DNA of 20,686 nt from an uncultured Oscillibacter sp. (lineage in GTDB: Bacteria; Bacillota; Clostridia; Oscillospirales; Oscillospiraceae). The notes under the pieces were generated by a model that was given only the letters and a program-made list of their open reading frames with translations, did not search any database and was not told the DNA's origin. Of this stretch, positions 6,585-14,976 are shown in pieces. The stretch lies in contig CAMNAE010000003.1 in assembly GCA_946530565.1 (NCBI GenBank), forward strand, positions 1 through 20,686, written 5' to 3'. The position numbers and the translations under genes were made by a program. How positions within the stretch are numbered: position 1 is the stretch's first letter; each line of letters begins with the position of its first letter.

Positions 6585-8801
6585 GTGATCGTCAGCATCC
6601 CCGAACAATACGAAAAACTCGAAGCCACCATACTCGGCTACAATCCGCAGGCGGACATCACCACGATCCACCGCGCCTTTGAATTTGCCGACCACGCGCA
6701 TGAGGGGCAGCGCCGCAAGAGCGGTGAGCCCTACATCATCCACCCGATCGCGGTGGCTCAGATCGTGGCTGAGGAGCTCAAGCTCGACTCCGAGTCCATC
6801 GAGGCGGCGCTTCTGCACGATGTCATTGAGGACACCGGCGCCACGCACGAGGATGTGGCGCGCCTCTTCTCCCCGACGGTCGCAGATCTCGTTGAGGGCG
6901 TCAGCAAACTGACCCGCATCCAGTACGCTACCAAGGAAGACGAGCAGATGGAGAATCTGCGCAAGATGCTTCTTGCCATGAGCAAGGACATCCGCGTCAT
7001 TCTCATCAAGATCTCCGACCGTCTGCACAATATGCGCACGATGGAGTATCAGTCTCCGGCCAAGCAGCGGCAGAAGTCTCTTGAGACCATGGAGATCTAC
7101 GCACCGATCTCGCACCGCCTGGGTATGCAGCGCATCAAGTGGGAGCTAGAGGATCTCTCGCTCAAATACCTCGACCCGATCGCCTACAACGACATCATCA
7201 CGTCTCTGAGCTCGAACAGCGTTGAGCACGACGCCTTTATGCAGCGCACGCAGTCCCAGATCGTCGAGCGTCTAAAAAGCATGGGGATCCAGGCCGAGGT
7301 CTACGGCCGTGTCAAACACCCCTACAGCATCTACCGCAAGATGTACGCCCAGCGCAAGTCGATGGACGACATCTTTGACCTCTTCGCCTTCCGTGTCATC
7401 GTTGAGAACACGAGCGACTGCTACAACGTGCTCGGCGTCATCCACGATCTCTATCGTCCGATCCTCGGCCGCTTCAAGGATTATATCGGGAACCCCAAGC
7501 CAAACGGCTACCAGTCTCTGCACACCACGGTCATCGGCAGCGACGCCATCCCCTTTGAGGTTCAGATCCGCACGCGGGAGATGCACGAGATCGCCGAGTA
7601 CGGTGTGGCCGCACACTGGAAATACAAGCAGAACGGCGCCGGCGCCGGCACCGAGGGCCGCTACGAATGGGTGCGACGCCTTCTTGAAAACCAGGAGGGT
7701 GCCGACGCCGAGGAGTACATCCATTCCCTCAAGATCGACATGTTCGCCGACGAGGTCTTCGTCTTCACCCCGAACGGTGATGTGCAGAACCTCCCCGCCG
7801 GCGCGACTCCGATCGACTTCGCCTACGCGATCCACTCCGCCGTCGGAAACCGGATGGTCGGCGCCAAGGTGAACAACCGCATCGTTACGCTCGACTATAC
7901 GCTCCAGAACGGCGACGTCGTGGAGATCCTGACGGCCAAAAACGCCAAAGGACCAAGCCGTGACTGGCTCAAGATCGCCAAATCCAATGAAGCCCGCAGC
8001 AAGATCCGCCAGTGGTTCAAAAAGGAAAAGCGCGAAGAGAACATCGCAAACGGCCGCTCCGCGTTCGAGGCCGAGCTCAAACGCTGCGGTCTCTCGCTCA
8101 AGGACGTCATCAATTCCGATTTCCTGCCCACGATGCTTAAAAAGGTCGCCTATGGCTCTCTTGACGATCTGTACGCCGCGATCGGCTACGGCGGCTTCAC
8201 CGCGCAGAAGGCGGTCGGGCGCATCCACAGCGAACTGCAGCGCCAAAGGCAGGAGCGTCAGGCGGCCGAGGCTGCCGCCGATGCCGAAAAGCACGCATCA
8301 GAAGCACCGAAAACGCCGGTTCCGACCAAAGCTCCCCGGAGCGAACAGGGCATCATCGTCGAGGGGCTCAACAACTGCCTTGTGAAGTTTGCACGCTGCT
8401 GCACGCCCGTCCCCGGCGATGAGATCATCGGCTTTATCACGCGAGGCTTCGGTGTTTCTGTCCATCGCGCGGACTGTCCCAACGCGTCTCCTGAAAAACG
8501 CAAGGATCCCACACAGAGCGGGCGCTGGATCCGCGTGAGCTGGGGCGACAACCGCAACGAGAGCTACCCCACAACGCTTGAGGTAGTCTGCAAGGACCGC
8601 CGGAATCTGCTGCTCGATATCTCCGCCGCGCTCTCGACGACCAACACCTTCGTGCTGGGGATCCAGTCGCGCAGCACCGAAGACGAATTTGCGATCTTCC
8701 GCATTGAGGTGCGCATCAAGGACAGCCAGCACCTCCACAATCTGATGAACCGCCTGCACCAGATCTCCGGGGTTCTGAAGATCAACCGCCCCGTCGGCTG
8801 A
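6585..8801 (+). CDS. relA: Bifunctional (p)ppGpp synthetase/hydrolase (RelA/SpoT family, Rel)
   Basis: This 738-residue long RSH enzyme makes and degrades the stringent-response alarmone (p)ppGpp. The N-terminal hydrolase domain keeps its metal ligands: His53 in IIHP, His78-Asp79 in LLHDVIEDT, and Asp145 in ISDRLHNM. The synthetase domain (about 235-350) has YGRVKHPYSIYRKM, RFKD (296-299) and NGYQSLHT; RxKD is the form found in bifunctional enzymes. TGS (about 387-450), helical, zinc-finger-like (Cys605-Cys606, Cys631) and ACT (about 665-733) domains follow. An Ala/Lys/Pro-rich linker lies at about 553-585. The GTG start is preceded by AAGGAGG (6569-6575) at a 9-base spacing. It sits between recJ and dtd, a clostridial order, although apt, often found between recJ and rel, is absent. 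Confidence 0.96.
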   Translation: MIVSIPEQYEKLEATILGYNPQADITTIHRAFEFADHAHEGQRRKSGEPYIIHPIAVAQIVAEELKLDSESIEAALLHDVIEDTGATHEDVARLFSPTVADLVEGVSKLTRIQYATKEDEQMENLRKMLLAMSKDIRVILIKISDRLHNMRTMEYQSPAKQRQKSLETMEIYAPISHRLGMQRIKWELEDLSLKYLDPIAYNDIITSLSSNSVEHDAFMQRTQSQIVERLKSMGIQAEVYGRVKHPYSIYRKMYAQRKSMDDIFDLFAFRVIVENTSDCYNVLGVIHDLYRPILGRFKDYIGNPKPNGYQSLHTTVIGSDAIPFEVQIRTREMHEIAEYGVAAHWKYKQNGAGAGTEGRYEWVRRLLENQEGADAEEYIHSLKIDMFADEVFVFTPNGDVQNLPAGATPIDFAYAIHSAVGNRMVGAKVNNRIVTLDYTLQNGDVVEILTAKNAKGPSRDWLKIAKSNEARSKIRQWFKKEKREENIANGRSAFEAELKRCGLSLKDVINSDFLPTMLKKVAYGSLDDLYAAIGYGGFTAQKAVGRIHSELQRQRQERQAAEAAADAEKHASEAPKTPVPTKAPRSEQGIIVEGLNNCLVKFARCCTPVPGDEIIGFITRGFGVSVHRADCPNASPEKRKDPTQSGRWIRVSWGDNRNESYPTTLEVVCKDRRNLLLDISAALSTTNTFVLGIQSRSTEDEFAIFRIEVRIKDSQHLHNLMNRLHQISGVLKINRPVG

Positions 8802-8829
8802 AAACGGTCCAGTACAGGAGGTATCATCC

Positions 8830-9276
8830 ATGCGTGCAGTCGTTAGTGTTGTCAAAGACGCAAGCGTCAGTGTCGACGGCACTGTCATCAGCTCGATCGG
8901 CCGCGGCCTTTTGATCCTGCTCGGGATCACCCACAGCGACAGCATTTCCACAGCAGAGAAGCTCGCCGATAAGATCTGCTCTTTGCGGATCTTCGAAGAT
9001 GAAAACGGCAAAATCAACCGCTCACTTGAAGATGCTGCCGGCGAAGTGCTCGTCGTCTCACAGTTTACGCTCTATGGCTCCTGCCGCCGCGGCCGGCGGC
9101 CTGAGTTTTTAAGCGCCGCCAAGGGCGCTGCGGCCGAGCCGATCTATGAGGCCTTTGCAAAGCGCTGTGCTGCGCTCGGCCATGTAACGAAAACAGGTGC
9201 ATTTGGTGCCTATATGCTCGTGAAGAGCACGAACGACGGGCCAATGACCTTGATGCTGGATACCGAAGATCTGTAA
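8830..9276 (+). CDS. dtd: D-aminoacyl-tRNA deacylase
   Basis: This 148-residue protein has the normal Dtd length. It carries the two signature motifs: SQFTLYG (77-83, with active-site Thr80) and NDGP (135-138, the Gly-cisPro motif). TGAFGAYM just before the second motif is also family-typical. The homodimeric cytosolic enzyme removes D-amino acids, and glycine from mischarged tRNA-Ala, so they are not used by the ribosome. AGGAGG (8816-8821) lies 8 bases before the ATG. rel ends 28 bases upstream and the metallo-hydrolase gene starts 22 bases downstream, so this gene belongs to the rel operon. No key residue is missing. Confidence 0.95.
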   Translation: MRAVVSVVKDASVSVDGTVISSIGRGLLILLGITHSDSISTAEKLADKICSLRIFEDENGKINRSLEDAAGEVLVVSQFTLYGSCRRGRRPEFLSAAKGAAAEPIYEAFAKRCAALGHVTKTGAFGAYMLVKSTNDGPMTLMLDTEDL

Positions 9277-9298
9277 AGGAAAAGAGGCTGACAGCTTT

Positions 9299-9928
9299 AT
9301 GAAAGTATACGTTTTAGAAGTCCCGCCGATCGGGACCAACTGTTTCATCCTCTGCGATCCCGATTCCGGGCGCTGCGCCGTGATCGATCCGGGCGGCGGT
9401 GCCGAAGCTGTGATCTCCGCTGTGGAAGAGAGCGCGTGCACTCCGGATTGTATCCTTTTGACCCATGGCCATTATGATCATACCGGCGCGGCGAAGGCTG
9501 TCTCCGAGCACTTCGGAAACGTGCCGATCTATCTGAACGAGCGCGACGTCCTCCCCGACGGCTCTCGGGCGCTTTCGCAGTTCCCCCGTGTCGGCGGAAC
9601 GCAAAACTGCGACGAGGGCGATACGATCTCCGTCGGTTCTCTCAAGCTCCAGGTCCTCGCGACGCCCGGTCACTCCCGCGGCTCTGTGACCTTCCGCTGC
9701 GGCGATCTGCTCTTTTGCGGCGATACGCTCTTTGCCGGCTCCTGCGGCCGCACGGATCTCTATGGCGGTTCGATGGACGAGATCATGCGCTCGCTGGCAA
9801 GGCTCGGTGCTCTCGAGGGCGATCTGCAGGTCCTCCCCGGACATATGGAGATGAGCACGATGGAGCTTGAGCGGCGCCGCAACCCCTATCTTCAGCAGGC
9901 GCTGAGGATGTACCCGGGCAAGCCATGA
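9299..9928 (+). CDS. Metallo-beta-lactamase-fold hydrolase (glyoxalase II-like)
   Basis: This 209-residue MBL-fold protein has all metal-binding motifs of the glyoxalase II group. These are THGHYDH (55-61; His56, His58, Asp60, His61), PGHSRGS with His125, GDTLF with Asp142, and GH with His182. Family members hydrolyse thioesters such as S-lactoylglutathione or related bacillithiol/CoA adducts. It resembles the short B. subtilis YqgX-type enzymes, which lack the C-terminal glutathione-binding domain, so the thiol substrate is unclear. The Shine-Dalgarno site is weak (AGAGG, 9283-9287, spacing 11). Its last four bases overlap the start of hemZ, suggesting coupled translation. Confidence 0.9.
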   Translation: MKVYVLEVPPIGTNCFILCDPDSGRCAVIDPGGGAEAVISAVEESACTPDCILLTHGHYDHTGAAKAVSEHFGNVPIYLNERDVLPDGSRALSQFPRVGGTQNCDEGDTISVGSLKLQVLATPGHSRGSVTFRCGDLLFCGDTLFAGSCGRTDLYGGSMDEIMRSLARLGALEGDLQVLPGHMEMSTMELERRRNPYLQQALRMYPGKP

Positions 9929-11397
9929 AGCTTACACTGATTGGGCATAACGAGCGCTATACGGTCGAGCAGTCGCTCCTCACCTTCTTTCCGGATGAAA
10001 AGCCGGAGTATACCGCTGCTTTGCCGGGCGAGGACGCCCTGACGATCACGCTTGAAGAGATGGCTGATGCCTGCACGGCTGTGGCTTGTCTCACCCGCGG
10101 TGGGATCGAGCAGCGCTATTCATTCACGGAAGCGCTCTCCGAAAGTGATTTTGCCCGTGAAGGGCAGCGCCGGCACGCCGTGGGCGCTGCCTTTTACGGT
10201 GCCGCGCAGCCGTTCCTTGCCCGTCCGCTGCCATGGGGCATGCTCACTGGTGTCCGTCCGGACAAGCCGGCACTCTCGGCACTGCTGCGCGGTGAGACGA
10301 AAGAGGCCGCCGCCCGCATGCTTGAAGAGCGGTATTTCGTATCGCCTGCGCGCGCTTTCCTTGCCGCCCGGACCGCCTCCTGCGCCGCAAGAGCCGCCTC
10401 TGAGCTGGACCGGAAAGATATTGCGCTCTACATCGGCATTCCCTTCTGTCCTACGCGCTGCGCCTACTGTTCATTTGTCAGTGTCTCGGTGGAGCGCTCT
10501 TTGAAGCTGCTCGAGCCCTATACGCTCGCCCTGATCGAGGAGATCCGCGCAGGCGGCGCCATGCTCTCATCGCTCGGGCTGCGGGTACGCGCGGTCTACA
10601 TGGGCGGCGGCACACCGACCACGCTGTCTGCCTCTGAGCTGGACCGCGTGCTCAGTGCGCTTGAGCAGTCTGTTGATCTTTCCCACTGCGCTGAGATCAC
10701 CGTTGAAGCAGGCCGTCCGGATACGATCACCGACGAGCGGCTCGCCGTACTTGCATCGCATGGCGTCGGCCGTGTCTCTGTAAATCCGCAGTCCATGCAG
10801 CCCTCTGTACTCTCGGCGATCGGCCGCGTGCACAGCCCCGGCGACATCGAGCGCTCGGTCACGCTGGTGAAAAAACACGGCTTCGCCCATATGAATATGG
10901 ACCTCATCGCCGGGCTTCCGGAAGACGATCCGGCGGGCTTTACCGACTCCCTGCAGCGCTGTATCGGCTTCGCCCCGGACAACCTGACTGTACACACCCT
11001 TGCGCTTAAGCGCGGCAGCAGGCTTTTAATGGAAAAGCGCGCGATCCCGACGGCAGAAGAGGTCTCAGAAATGCTCGAGACCGCCGGCGGCTCGCTCAGG
11101 GACGCTCTTTACCGTCCCTATTATCTCTACCGCCAAAAGTACATGTCCGGCAGCTTCGAGAACATCGGCTGGTGCCGCGGCGAAAGCGAGTGCCTGTACA
11201 ATATCCTCATCATGTCTGAGCTCTGCTCGATCCTGTCGTTTGGTGCAGGCGGCTCTACTAAAGCGCTTTTGCCGGGCGGCACAGAGGTCATGCGCGTCTT
11301 CAATCCGAAATACCCGGAGGAATACATCGCAAGGCCTGAAAAAATGCTTGCAAACCAGAGCGCCTTTGCCGAATTCTACCGCCGCCACGGCGTTTGA
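9925..11397 (+). CDS. hemZ: HemZ-family radical SAM protein (coproporphyrinogen dehydrogenase-like)
   Basis: This 490-residue protein has a family-specific N-terminal region with PWGMLTGVRPDK (103-114). The radical SAM motif is CPTRCAYC (Cys175, Cys179, Cys182), followed by GGGTP (227-231) and a HemN-like core (NPQSM, LIAGLPEDD). The 4Fe-4S cluster would cleave S-adenosylmethionine. In B. subtilis HemZ is linked to oxygen-independent coproporphyrinogen III oxidation, but many anaerobic clostridia carry it without a full heme pathway, and no other heme gene is seen here. The true substrate is therefore open, and the name reflects family only. It overlaps the metallo-hydrolase gene by 4 bases (ATGA) and has no strong Shine-Dalgarno site, so translation probably depends on the upstream gene. 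hisS and aspS, often downstream in clostridia, are not here. Confidence 0.88.
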   Translation: MKLTLIGHNERYTVEQSLLTFFPDEKPEYTAALPGEDALTITLEEMADACTAVACLTRGGIEQRYSFTEALSESDFAREGQRRHAVGAAFYGAAQPFLARPLPWGMLTGVRPDKPALSALLRGETKEAAARMLEERYFVSPARAFLAARTASCAARAASELDRKDIALYIGIPFCPTRCAYCSFVSVSVERSLKLLEPYTLALIEEIRAGGAMLSSLGLRVRAVYMGGGTPTTLSASELDRVLSALEQSVDLSHCAEITVEAGRPDTITDERLAVLASHGVGRVSVNPQSMQPSVLSAIGRVHSPGDIERSVTLVKKHGFAHMNMDLIAGLPEDDPAGFTDSLQRCIGFAPDNLTVHTLALKRGSRLLMEKRAIPTAEEVSEMLETAGGSLRDALYRPYYLYRQKYMSGSFENIGWCRGESECLYNILIMSELCSILSFGAGGSTKALLPGGTEVMRVFNPKYPEEYIARPEKMLANQSAFAEFYRRHGV

Positions 11398-11470
11398 AAA
11401 CAAAGCCTTTCTCTCGTGGAAAAGAGTCTTTCTATTGATCACACATAAAACAAATCAGGAGGTTTTCAAA

Positions 11471-12058
11471 ATGTCTTTTAATCGTAAGCTGTTTGAACTG
11501 GTCGACGTTGTGCAGCGCAGCGCCGGCACCGCCGGAGAGACCGCTTCTGCCGTCGCATACGACGTCCAAAAGCGCGCCAACGGACTTCTTTCTGTCGCGC
11601 GGCTCAAAAGCCGCCTTGCCGAAAAGAACCGGGAGATCGACGAGGCGCTGAAGTCACTGGGCGCACAGCTCTACGGCACGCACATCGGCGAGCCTTCGGA
11701 CTCCGAGGCACTTCTTGACAAACTTGCCGAGATCGACACGCTCAAGGCTGAGGCGCTTGCCCTTGAGCAGGAGATCGGCGCTGAAAAATCGCGTCAGCTG
11801 CCGCTCACGCCCCGCAAGGTCTATGCACCCGCCTGCCCTGTGTGCGGTGCCGGCATCCATGAGGGCGATCAGTTCTGCGGCGCCTGCGGCACGCCTCTGG
11901 GCGGCGCCTCGGATGCGCCCGCGGCACAGGACACGGCCGCTTCAGCAGAGGATGAGAGCTCTCTCTTTGCCGATACAGCCGATACAGAGGAGCCTTCCGG
12001 CGAGGCTGAGGCGCCTGCGACAGCCGATACTGCCGGAGCTGAGTCCGATGAGACCTGA
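11471..12058 (+). CDS. Small zinc-ribbon protein with helical N-terminus and acidic tail, function unknown
   Basis: I do not recognise a named family. The 195-residue protein has three parts. Residues 1-110 are charged and probably helical, with a likely coiled coil at about 40-105. Residues 121-142 form a zinc ribbon with two CxxC knuckles (Cys122, Cys125, Cys136, Cys139; CPVCG and CGACG). Residues 144-195 form a low-complexity Ala/Asp/Glu/Thr tail with about 15 acidic and no basic residues. There is no signal peptide or membrane segment. The ATG at 11471 follows AGGAGG (11457-11462) at 8 bases; a longer in-frame reading into hemZ is unlikely. It lies 73 bases after hemZ and 38 before the flippase gene. 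The ribbon may bind nucleic acid or protein; this is inference. Confidence 0.82.
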   Translation: MSFNRKLFELVDVVQRSAGTAGETASAVAYDVQKRANGLLSVARLKSRLAEKNREIDEALKSLGAQLYGTHIGEPSDSEALLDKLAEIDTLKAEALALEQEIGAEKSRQLPLTPRKVYAPACPVCGAGIHEGDQFCGACGTPLGGASDAPAAQDTAASAEDESSLFADTADTEEPSGEAEAPATADTAGAESDET

Positions 12059-12084
12059 GCATCGGCACGATTGGAACAGCTTCC

Positions 12085-12089
12085 GGAGG
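12085..12089 (+). promoter_or_regulatory. Ribosome binding site supporting a TTG start for the flippase
   Basis: GGAGG stands 7 bases before TTG at 12097, and no ATG or GTG is better placed. The protein then starts with a short polar stretch followed by the first membrane helix, as expected. Confidence 0.8.
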
Positions 12090-12096
12090 CTTACCC

Positions 12097-13707
12097 TTGG
12101 CTAACAACGAACAAAAGCGCTCATTCTTAGGCGGCGCGGCGGTGCTCGCCTTTGCCGTTGCGCTGGTGAAGATCATCGGCGCGGTCTACAAGATACCCTT
12201 TGGGAACATTGTCGGATCCCGCGGTCAGACCTATTTCAACGTCGCCTATAATATCTACAATCTCCTGCTCACGATCTCAACTGCGGGGCTTCCTCTCGCG
12301 ATCTCCAAGCTCACGAGCCAGGCGCATGCGCTTGGCCATGAGAACCAGAAGCGGCGTATCTTCTCGACAGCCATCTGGCTCTTCCTTGCGCTCGGTGCTG
12401 TCGGCAGTGCGTTGATGTTCTTCGGCGCTGCCCCGCTCGCCGCCTTTATGAATGAGCCGATGGGCTACTGGCCGATCCGTGTGCTCTCCCCGGCAGTGCT
12501 GTGCGTGTGCCTCCTCGCGTGCATGCGCGGGTATACGCAGGGTCAGGGGAACATGCGCCCGACCGCCCTCTCGCAGATCCTTGAAGCGCTTTGCAAGCTC
12601 TTTCTGGGACTGAGCCTTGCGTGGTACTTTGTGCGCATCGGCGCAGGGCTCGACATCGCCGCGGCCGGCGCGATCGCCGGCGTGACGGTCGGCACGATCC
12701 TTTCGATGTGCTATCTCACGCAGTATCTGCTCCGGCACCGTGACAGGTCTGCTTCAGATGACATTGCCGACTCCCGCGGCGCGATCATGCGCCAGATCCT
12801 CGCGATCGGCGTTCCGATCACACTGAGCAACTCCGCCATGAGCATCATCACGCTGATCGACACGAAAAATGTGCTCGGCCGGCTCCGCTCGATCCCGGAG
12901 CTTGCCGACTCCGCGGCGACGCTCTTCGGCCAATATACCTTCGGCATGAACCTCATCAATCTGCCGCCGTCGTTCGTGTATCCTGTCACGATGAGCCTCA
13001 TCCCCTTTGCGGCAGCGGCGCTTGCGCGGCAGGACCGCAAAGAAGCGGGGCGCATCGTCTCCTCCGCCTTTCGCATCATCTCGGCGCTAGCGATCCCGGC
13101 CGGTGTGGGGCTCAGCGTGATCGGCGGTCCGGCGCTTATGATGCTCTATCCCCGCCAGCAGTCCGATGCGATCGCGGCCGGCGTTCACATGCGTTTTCTC
13201 GGCATCGCGTGCGTCTTCATCTGCATCATGACGCTCACGAACGCCGTGCTTCAGACCTACGGCAAAGAGCGCATACCGATCTGCACGGTGATCCTCGGGG
13301 GCATCACGAAGATCGTGCTGAACTACATTCTGGTGGGGAATCCCTCGATCAATATCAACGGTGCGCCTGTATCCACACTCGCGTGCTATGCCCTGATCGT
13401 GGCGCTGAATCTCTATTTCGTGTGGAAGTACTCCCCGGAAAAGCCGCAGTACCTGAAGCTGTTTCTGCCGCCTGTGATCGCATCGGGCATCATGGGTGCG
13501 TGTGTCGTCTTCATCCACGGCCTTGCCTACCGCTTTTTCTTCCATGCAAGCGGCTATGCAGGCAATGCGATCTCGGTCCTTCTCGGCATCGGCGGCGGTG
13601 TAGTGATCTATGCGATCCTTGTGATCGTCTTTGGTATTTTGCGCGCTGAGGATCTCCGGTCGCTGCCAAAAGGTGATAAAATCGCACGGCTGCTGCATCT
13701 GAAATGA
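12097..13707 (+). CDS. SpoVB/MurJ-like lipid-linked oligosaccharide flippase (MOP superfamily, PST/MATE-like)
   Basis: This 536-residue, highly hydrophobic protein has about 14 predicted membrane helices. The N-terminal pattern is that of the PST/SpoVB branch: AVYKIPFGNIVG (29-40) and GLPLAISKL (64-72). Such proteins flip lipid-linked wall or polysaccharide precursors across the cytoplasmic membrane. B. subtilis relatives include YabM, SpoVB and YtgP/MurJ. The following mazG-hup-rqcP run matches the yabM-yabN-yabO neighbourhood, so YabM is the closest positional counterpart; whether it moves lipid II is unknown. It starts at TTG with a good Shine-Dalgarno site. mazG begins 70 bases downstream without a visible promoter. 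Confidence 0.88.
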   Translation: MANNEQKRSFLGGAAVLAFAVALVKIIGAVYKIPFGNIVGSRGQTYFNVAYNIYNLLLTISTAGLPLAISKLTSQAHALGHENQKRRIFSTAIWLFLALGAVGSALMFFGAAPLAAFMNEPMGYWPIRVLSPAVLCVCLLACMRGYTQGQGNMRPTALSQILEALCKLFLGLSLAWYFVRIGAGLDIAAAGAIAGVTVGTILSMCYLTQYLLRHRDRSASDDIADSRGAIMRQILAIGVPITLSNSAMSIITLIDTKNVLGRLRSIPELADSAATLFGQYTFGMNLINLPPSFVYPVTMSLIPFAAAALARQDRKEAGRIVSSAFRIISALAIPAGVGLSVIGGPALMMLYPRQQSDAIAAGVHMRFLGIACVFICIMTLTNAVLQTYGKERIPICTVILGGITKIVLNYILVGNPSININGAPVSTLACYALIVALNLYFVWKYSPEKPQYLKLFLPPVIASGIMGACVVFIHGLAYRFFFHASGYAGNAISVLLGIGGGVVIYAILVIVFGILRAEDLRSLPKGDKIARLLHLK

Positions 13708-13762
13708 TCTTATGATCAATCCAGACAGAACTTTTCGTTCCCAAGTTATCAAAACCTCTTGC

Positions 13763-13770
13763 AAAGGCGG
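13763..13770 (+). promoter_or_regulatory. Ribosome binding site that fixes the mazG start
   Basis: AAAGGCGG ends 7 bases before the ATG at 13778. An in-frame ATG 22 codons upstream (13712) has no Shine-Dalgarno sequence, and the residues it would add do not resemble MazG. Confidence 0.75.
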
Positions 13771-13777
13771 GCAATCT

Positions 13778-14596
13778 ATGGTAGATTTTCAAAAGAAAAC
13801 GCACTATGCGTATTCTGACCTGCTCTCAATTATGGAGATCCTTCGTCGGCCTGAAGGCTGCCCCTGGGATAAAGTACAGACGCATGAGAGCATCCGAAGG
13901 AACTTTTTAGAAGAGACCTACGAGGCGATCGACGCGATCGACCGTGACAGTGCTCCGGACATGTGCGAAGAGCTTGGCGACGTTTTGATGCAGGTGCTCT
14001 TCCATGCGCAGATTGAAGCCGAACGCGGCCGCTTCACGATGGACGACGTGGTTGACGGACTCGCTAAAAAGCTGGTATTCCGGCATCCGCATGTCTTCGG
14101 CAGTGAGGACGCGGCCGATCCTGAGGCGGCACTTGCCAACTGGGACGCACGAAAGCGCCAGGAGAAGCACCACGCGCATACGTCCGACGCGATCGAGGCT
14201 GTGCCCCATACGCTCCCCGCGCTATGGCGCAGCGAAAAGATCCTCAAAAAGGCCGCAAAAGCGGGTTTCCACTGGGACAGTCCACTCTCCGCGCTCGGCA
14301 AAACCGAAGAAGAGCTCTCGGAGTTCAAAGCGGCGCTGCTCGAGGGCAAGACAGGCGAAGAGGCTCACGGTGCGCGCGAGGAGCTCGGCGATCTCCTCTT
14401 TGCTGCTGCGGCTGTTGCGCAGATGCTCGGGATCGACCCTGAGGATGCCCTTCACCGTGCCTGTGACAAGTATCAGCGCCGCTACAGGCGTGCCGAGGCA
14501 CTTGCAGGCGACAGCTTCGAAGGGCGCAGCATTGAAGACCTGGTCTTGATCTGGGAGCAGGCAAAACAGGAAACGGCTCCCTTAGATAAAGAATAA
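13778..14596 (+). CDS. mazG: Nucleoside triphosphate pyrophosphohydrolase MazG
   Basis: This 272-residue protein has two tandem all-alpha MazG domains. The first has the GCPWDKVQTH signature (27-36), the metal-binding EExxE (45-49) and EELGD (64-68). The second has EEELSEF (about 177-183) and EELGD (201-205). The linker contains KLVFRHPHVFG (98-108), typical of full-length MazG. The enzyme hydrolyses NTPs or dNTPs to monophosphates and pyrophosphate with Mg2+, cleaning the nucleotide pool and, in E. coli, influencing ppGpp during starvation. B. subtilis YabN in the same position is fused to a tetrapyrrole-methylase domain; this protein has none. It lies 70 bases after the flippase gene and 29 before hup. 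Confidence 0.95.
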   Translation: MVDFQKKTHYAYSDLLSIMEILRRPEGCPWDKVQTHESIRRNFLEETYEAIDAIDRDSAPDMCEELGDVLMQVLFHAQIEAERGRFTMDDVVDGLAKKLVFRHPHVFGSEDAADPEAALANWDARKRQEKHHAHTSDAIEAVPHTLPALWRSEKILKKAAKAGFHWDSPLSALGKTEEELSEFKAALLEGKTGEEAHGAREELGDLLFAAAAVAQMLGIDPEDALHRACDKYQRRYRRAEALAGDSFEGRSIEDLVLIWEQAKQETAPLDKE

Positions 14597-14625
14597 AACA
14601 CACTTAATTTTAGGAGGAATTCACC

Positions 14626-14907
14626 ATGAACAAGAACGAACTGATCACTGCTGTCATCAACACCGCCGGCGTCGACGTCACCCGCAAGCAGGCCGAGGCG
14701 GTCATCAACGCTGCGGTCGCCGCCGTTACGGAGTCTCTTAAGAACAAAGAGCGCGTACAGCTGATCGGCTTCGGCTCCTTCGAGGTCAAAGAGCGTCCGG
14801 CGCACATGGGCCGCAACCCCCGCACCGGCGAGACGATGGAGATCGCCGCCTCCACCCTCCCCGTGTTTAAGCCCGGCCAGGCTCTCAAGAGCGCTGTTTC
14901 TGAGTAA
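14626..14907 (+). CDS. hup: HU family nucleoid-associated DNA-binding protein
   Basis: This 93-residue protein is close to the usual 90. It shows the HU signature GFGSFEVKERPAHMGRNPRT at about 48-67, which forms the beta-arm that inserts into the minor groove. HU dimers bend and compact DNA and aid replication, repair and recombination. AGGAGG (14612-14617) lies 8 bases before the ATG, consistent with high expression. The codon choice is cleaner (AAG, CTC, ATC, CGC) than in some neighbours. mazG ends 29 bases upstream; no confident promoter is visible, although the region before the ATG is AT-rich. A strong terminator follows 21 bases after the stop. Confidence 0.96.
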   Translation: MNKNELITAVINTAGVDVTRKQAEAVINAAVAAVTESLKNKERVQLIGFGSFEVKERPAHMGRNPRTGETMEIAASTLPVFKPGQALKSAVSE

Positions 14908-14928
14908 GCTCTTTCTTTCAAAGCTTTT

Positions 14929-14957
14929 GCTGCCGCGGATGCCGCGGCAGCTTTTTT
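14929..14957 (+). terminator. Strong intrinsic terminator after hup
   Basis: GCTGCCGCGG (14929-14938) and CCGCGGCAGC (14942-14951) form a perfect 10-bp stem with a 3-base loop, followed directly by T6 (14952-14957). The Shine-Dalgarno site of rqcP (AAAAGGAG) starts right after the T run. rqcP must therefore be expressed by readthrough or by an unseen promoter. Confidence 0.93.
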
Positions 14958-14976
14958 AAAAGGAGTCATCAAAACC

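Noticed and set aside
7272..8294. Minus-strand open frame of 340 codons antisense to rel
   Set aside because: It is fully covered by the well-supported rel gene and has no promoter or Shine-Dalgarno site. Its composition, rich in Val, Asp, Gly and Glu, is that of a codon shadow.
11398..11470. Possible promoter before the zinc-ribbon gene
   Set aside because: The stretch is AT-rich with a CATAAA that resembles a -10 box, but no -35 box lies at 16-18 bases. Only the ribosome binding site is convincing.
13712..13777. Upstream ATG for mazG adding 22 residues
   Set aside because: There is no Shine-Dalgarno sequence before 13712, and the added residues are not MazG-like. The ATG at 13778 has AAAGGCGG at the right distance.
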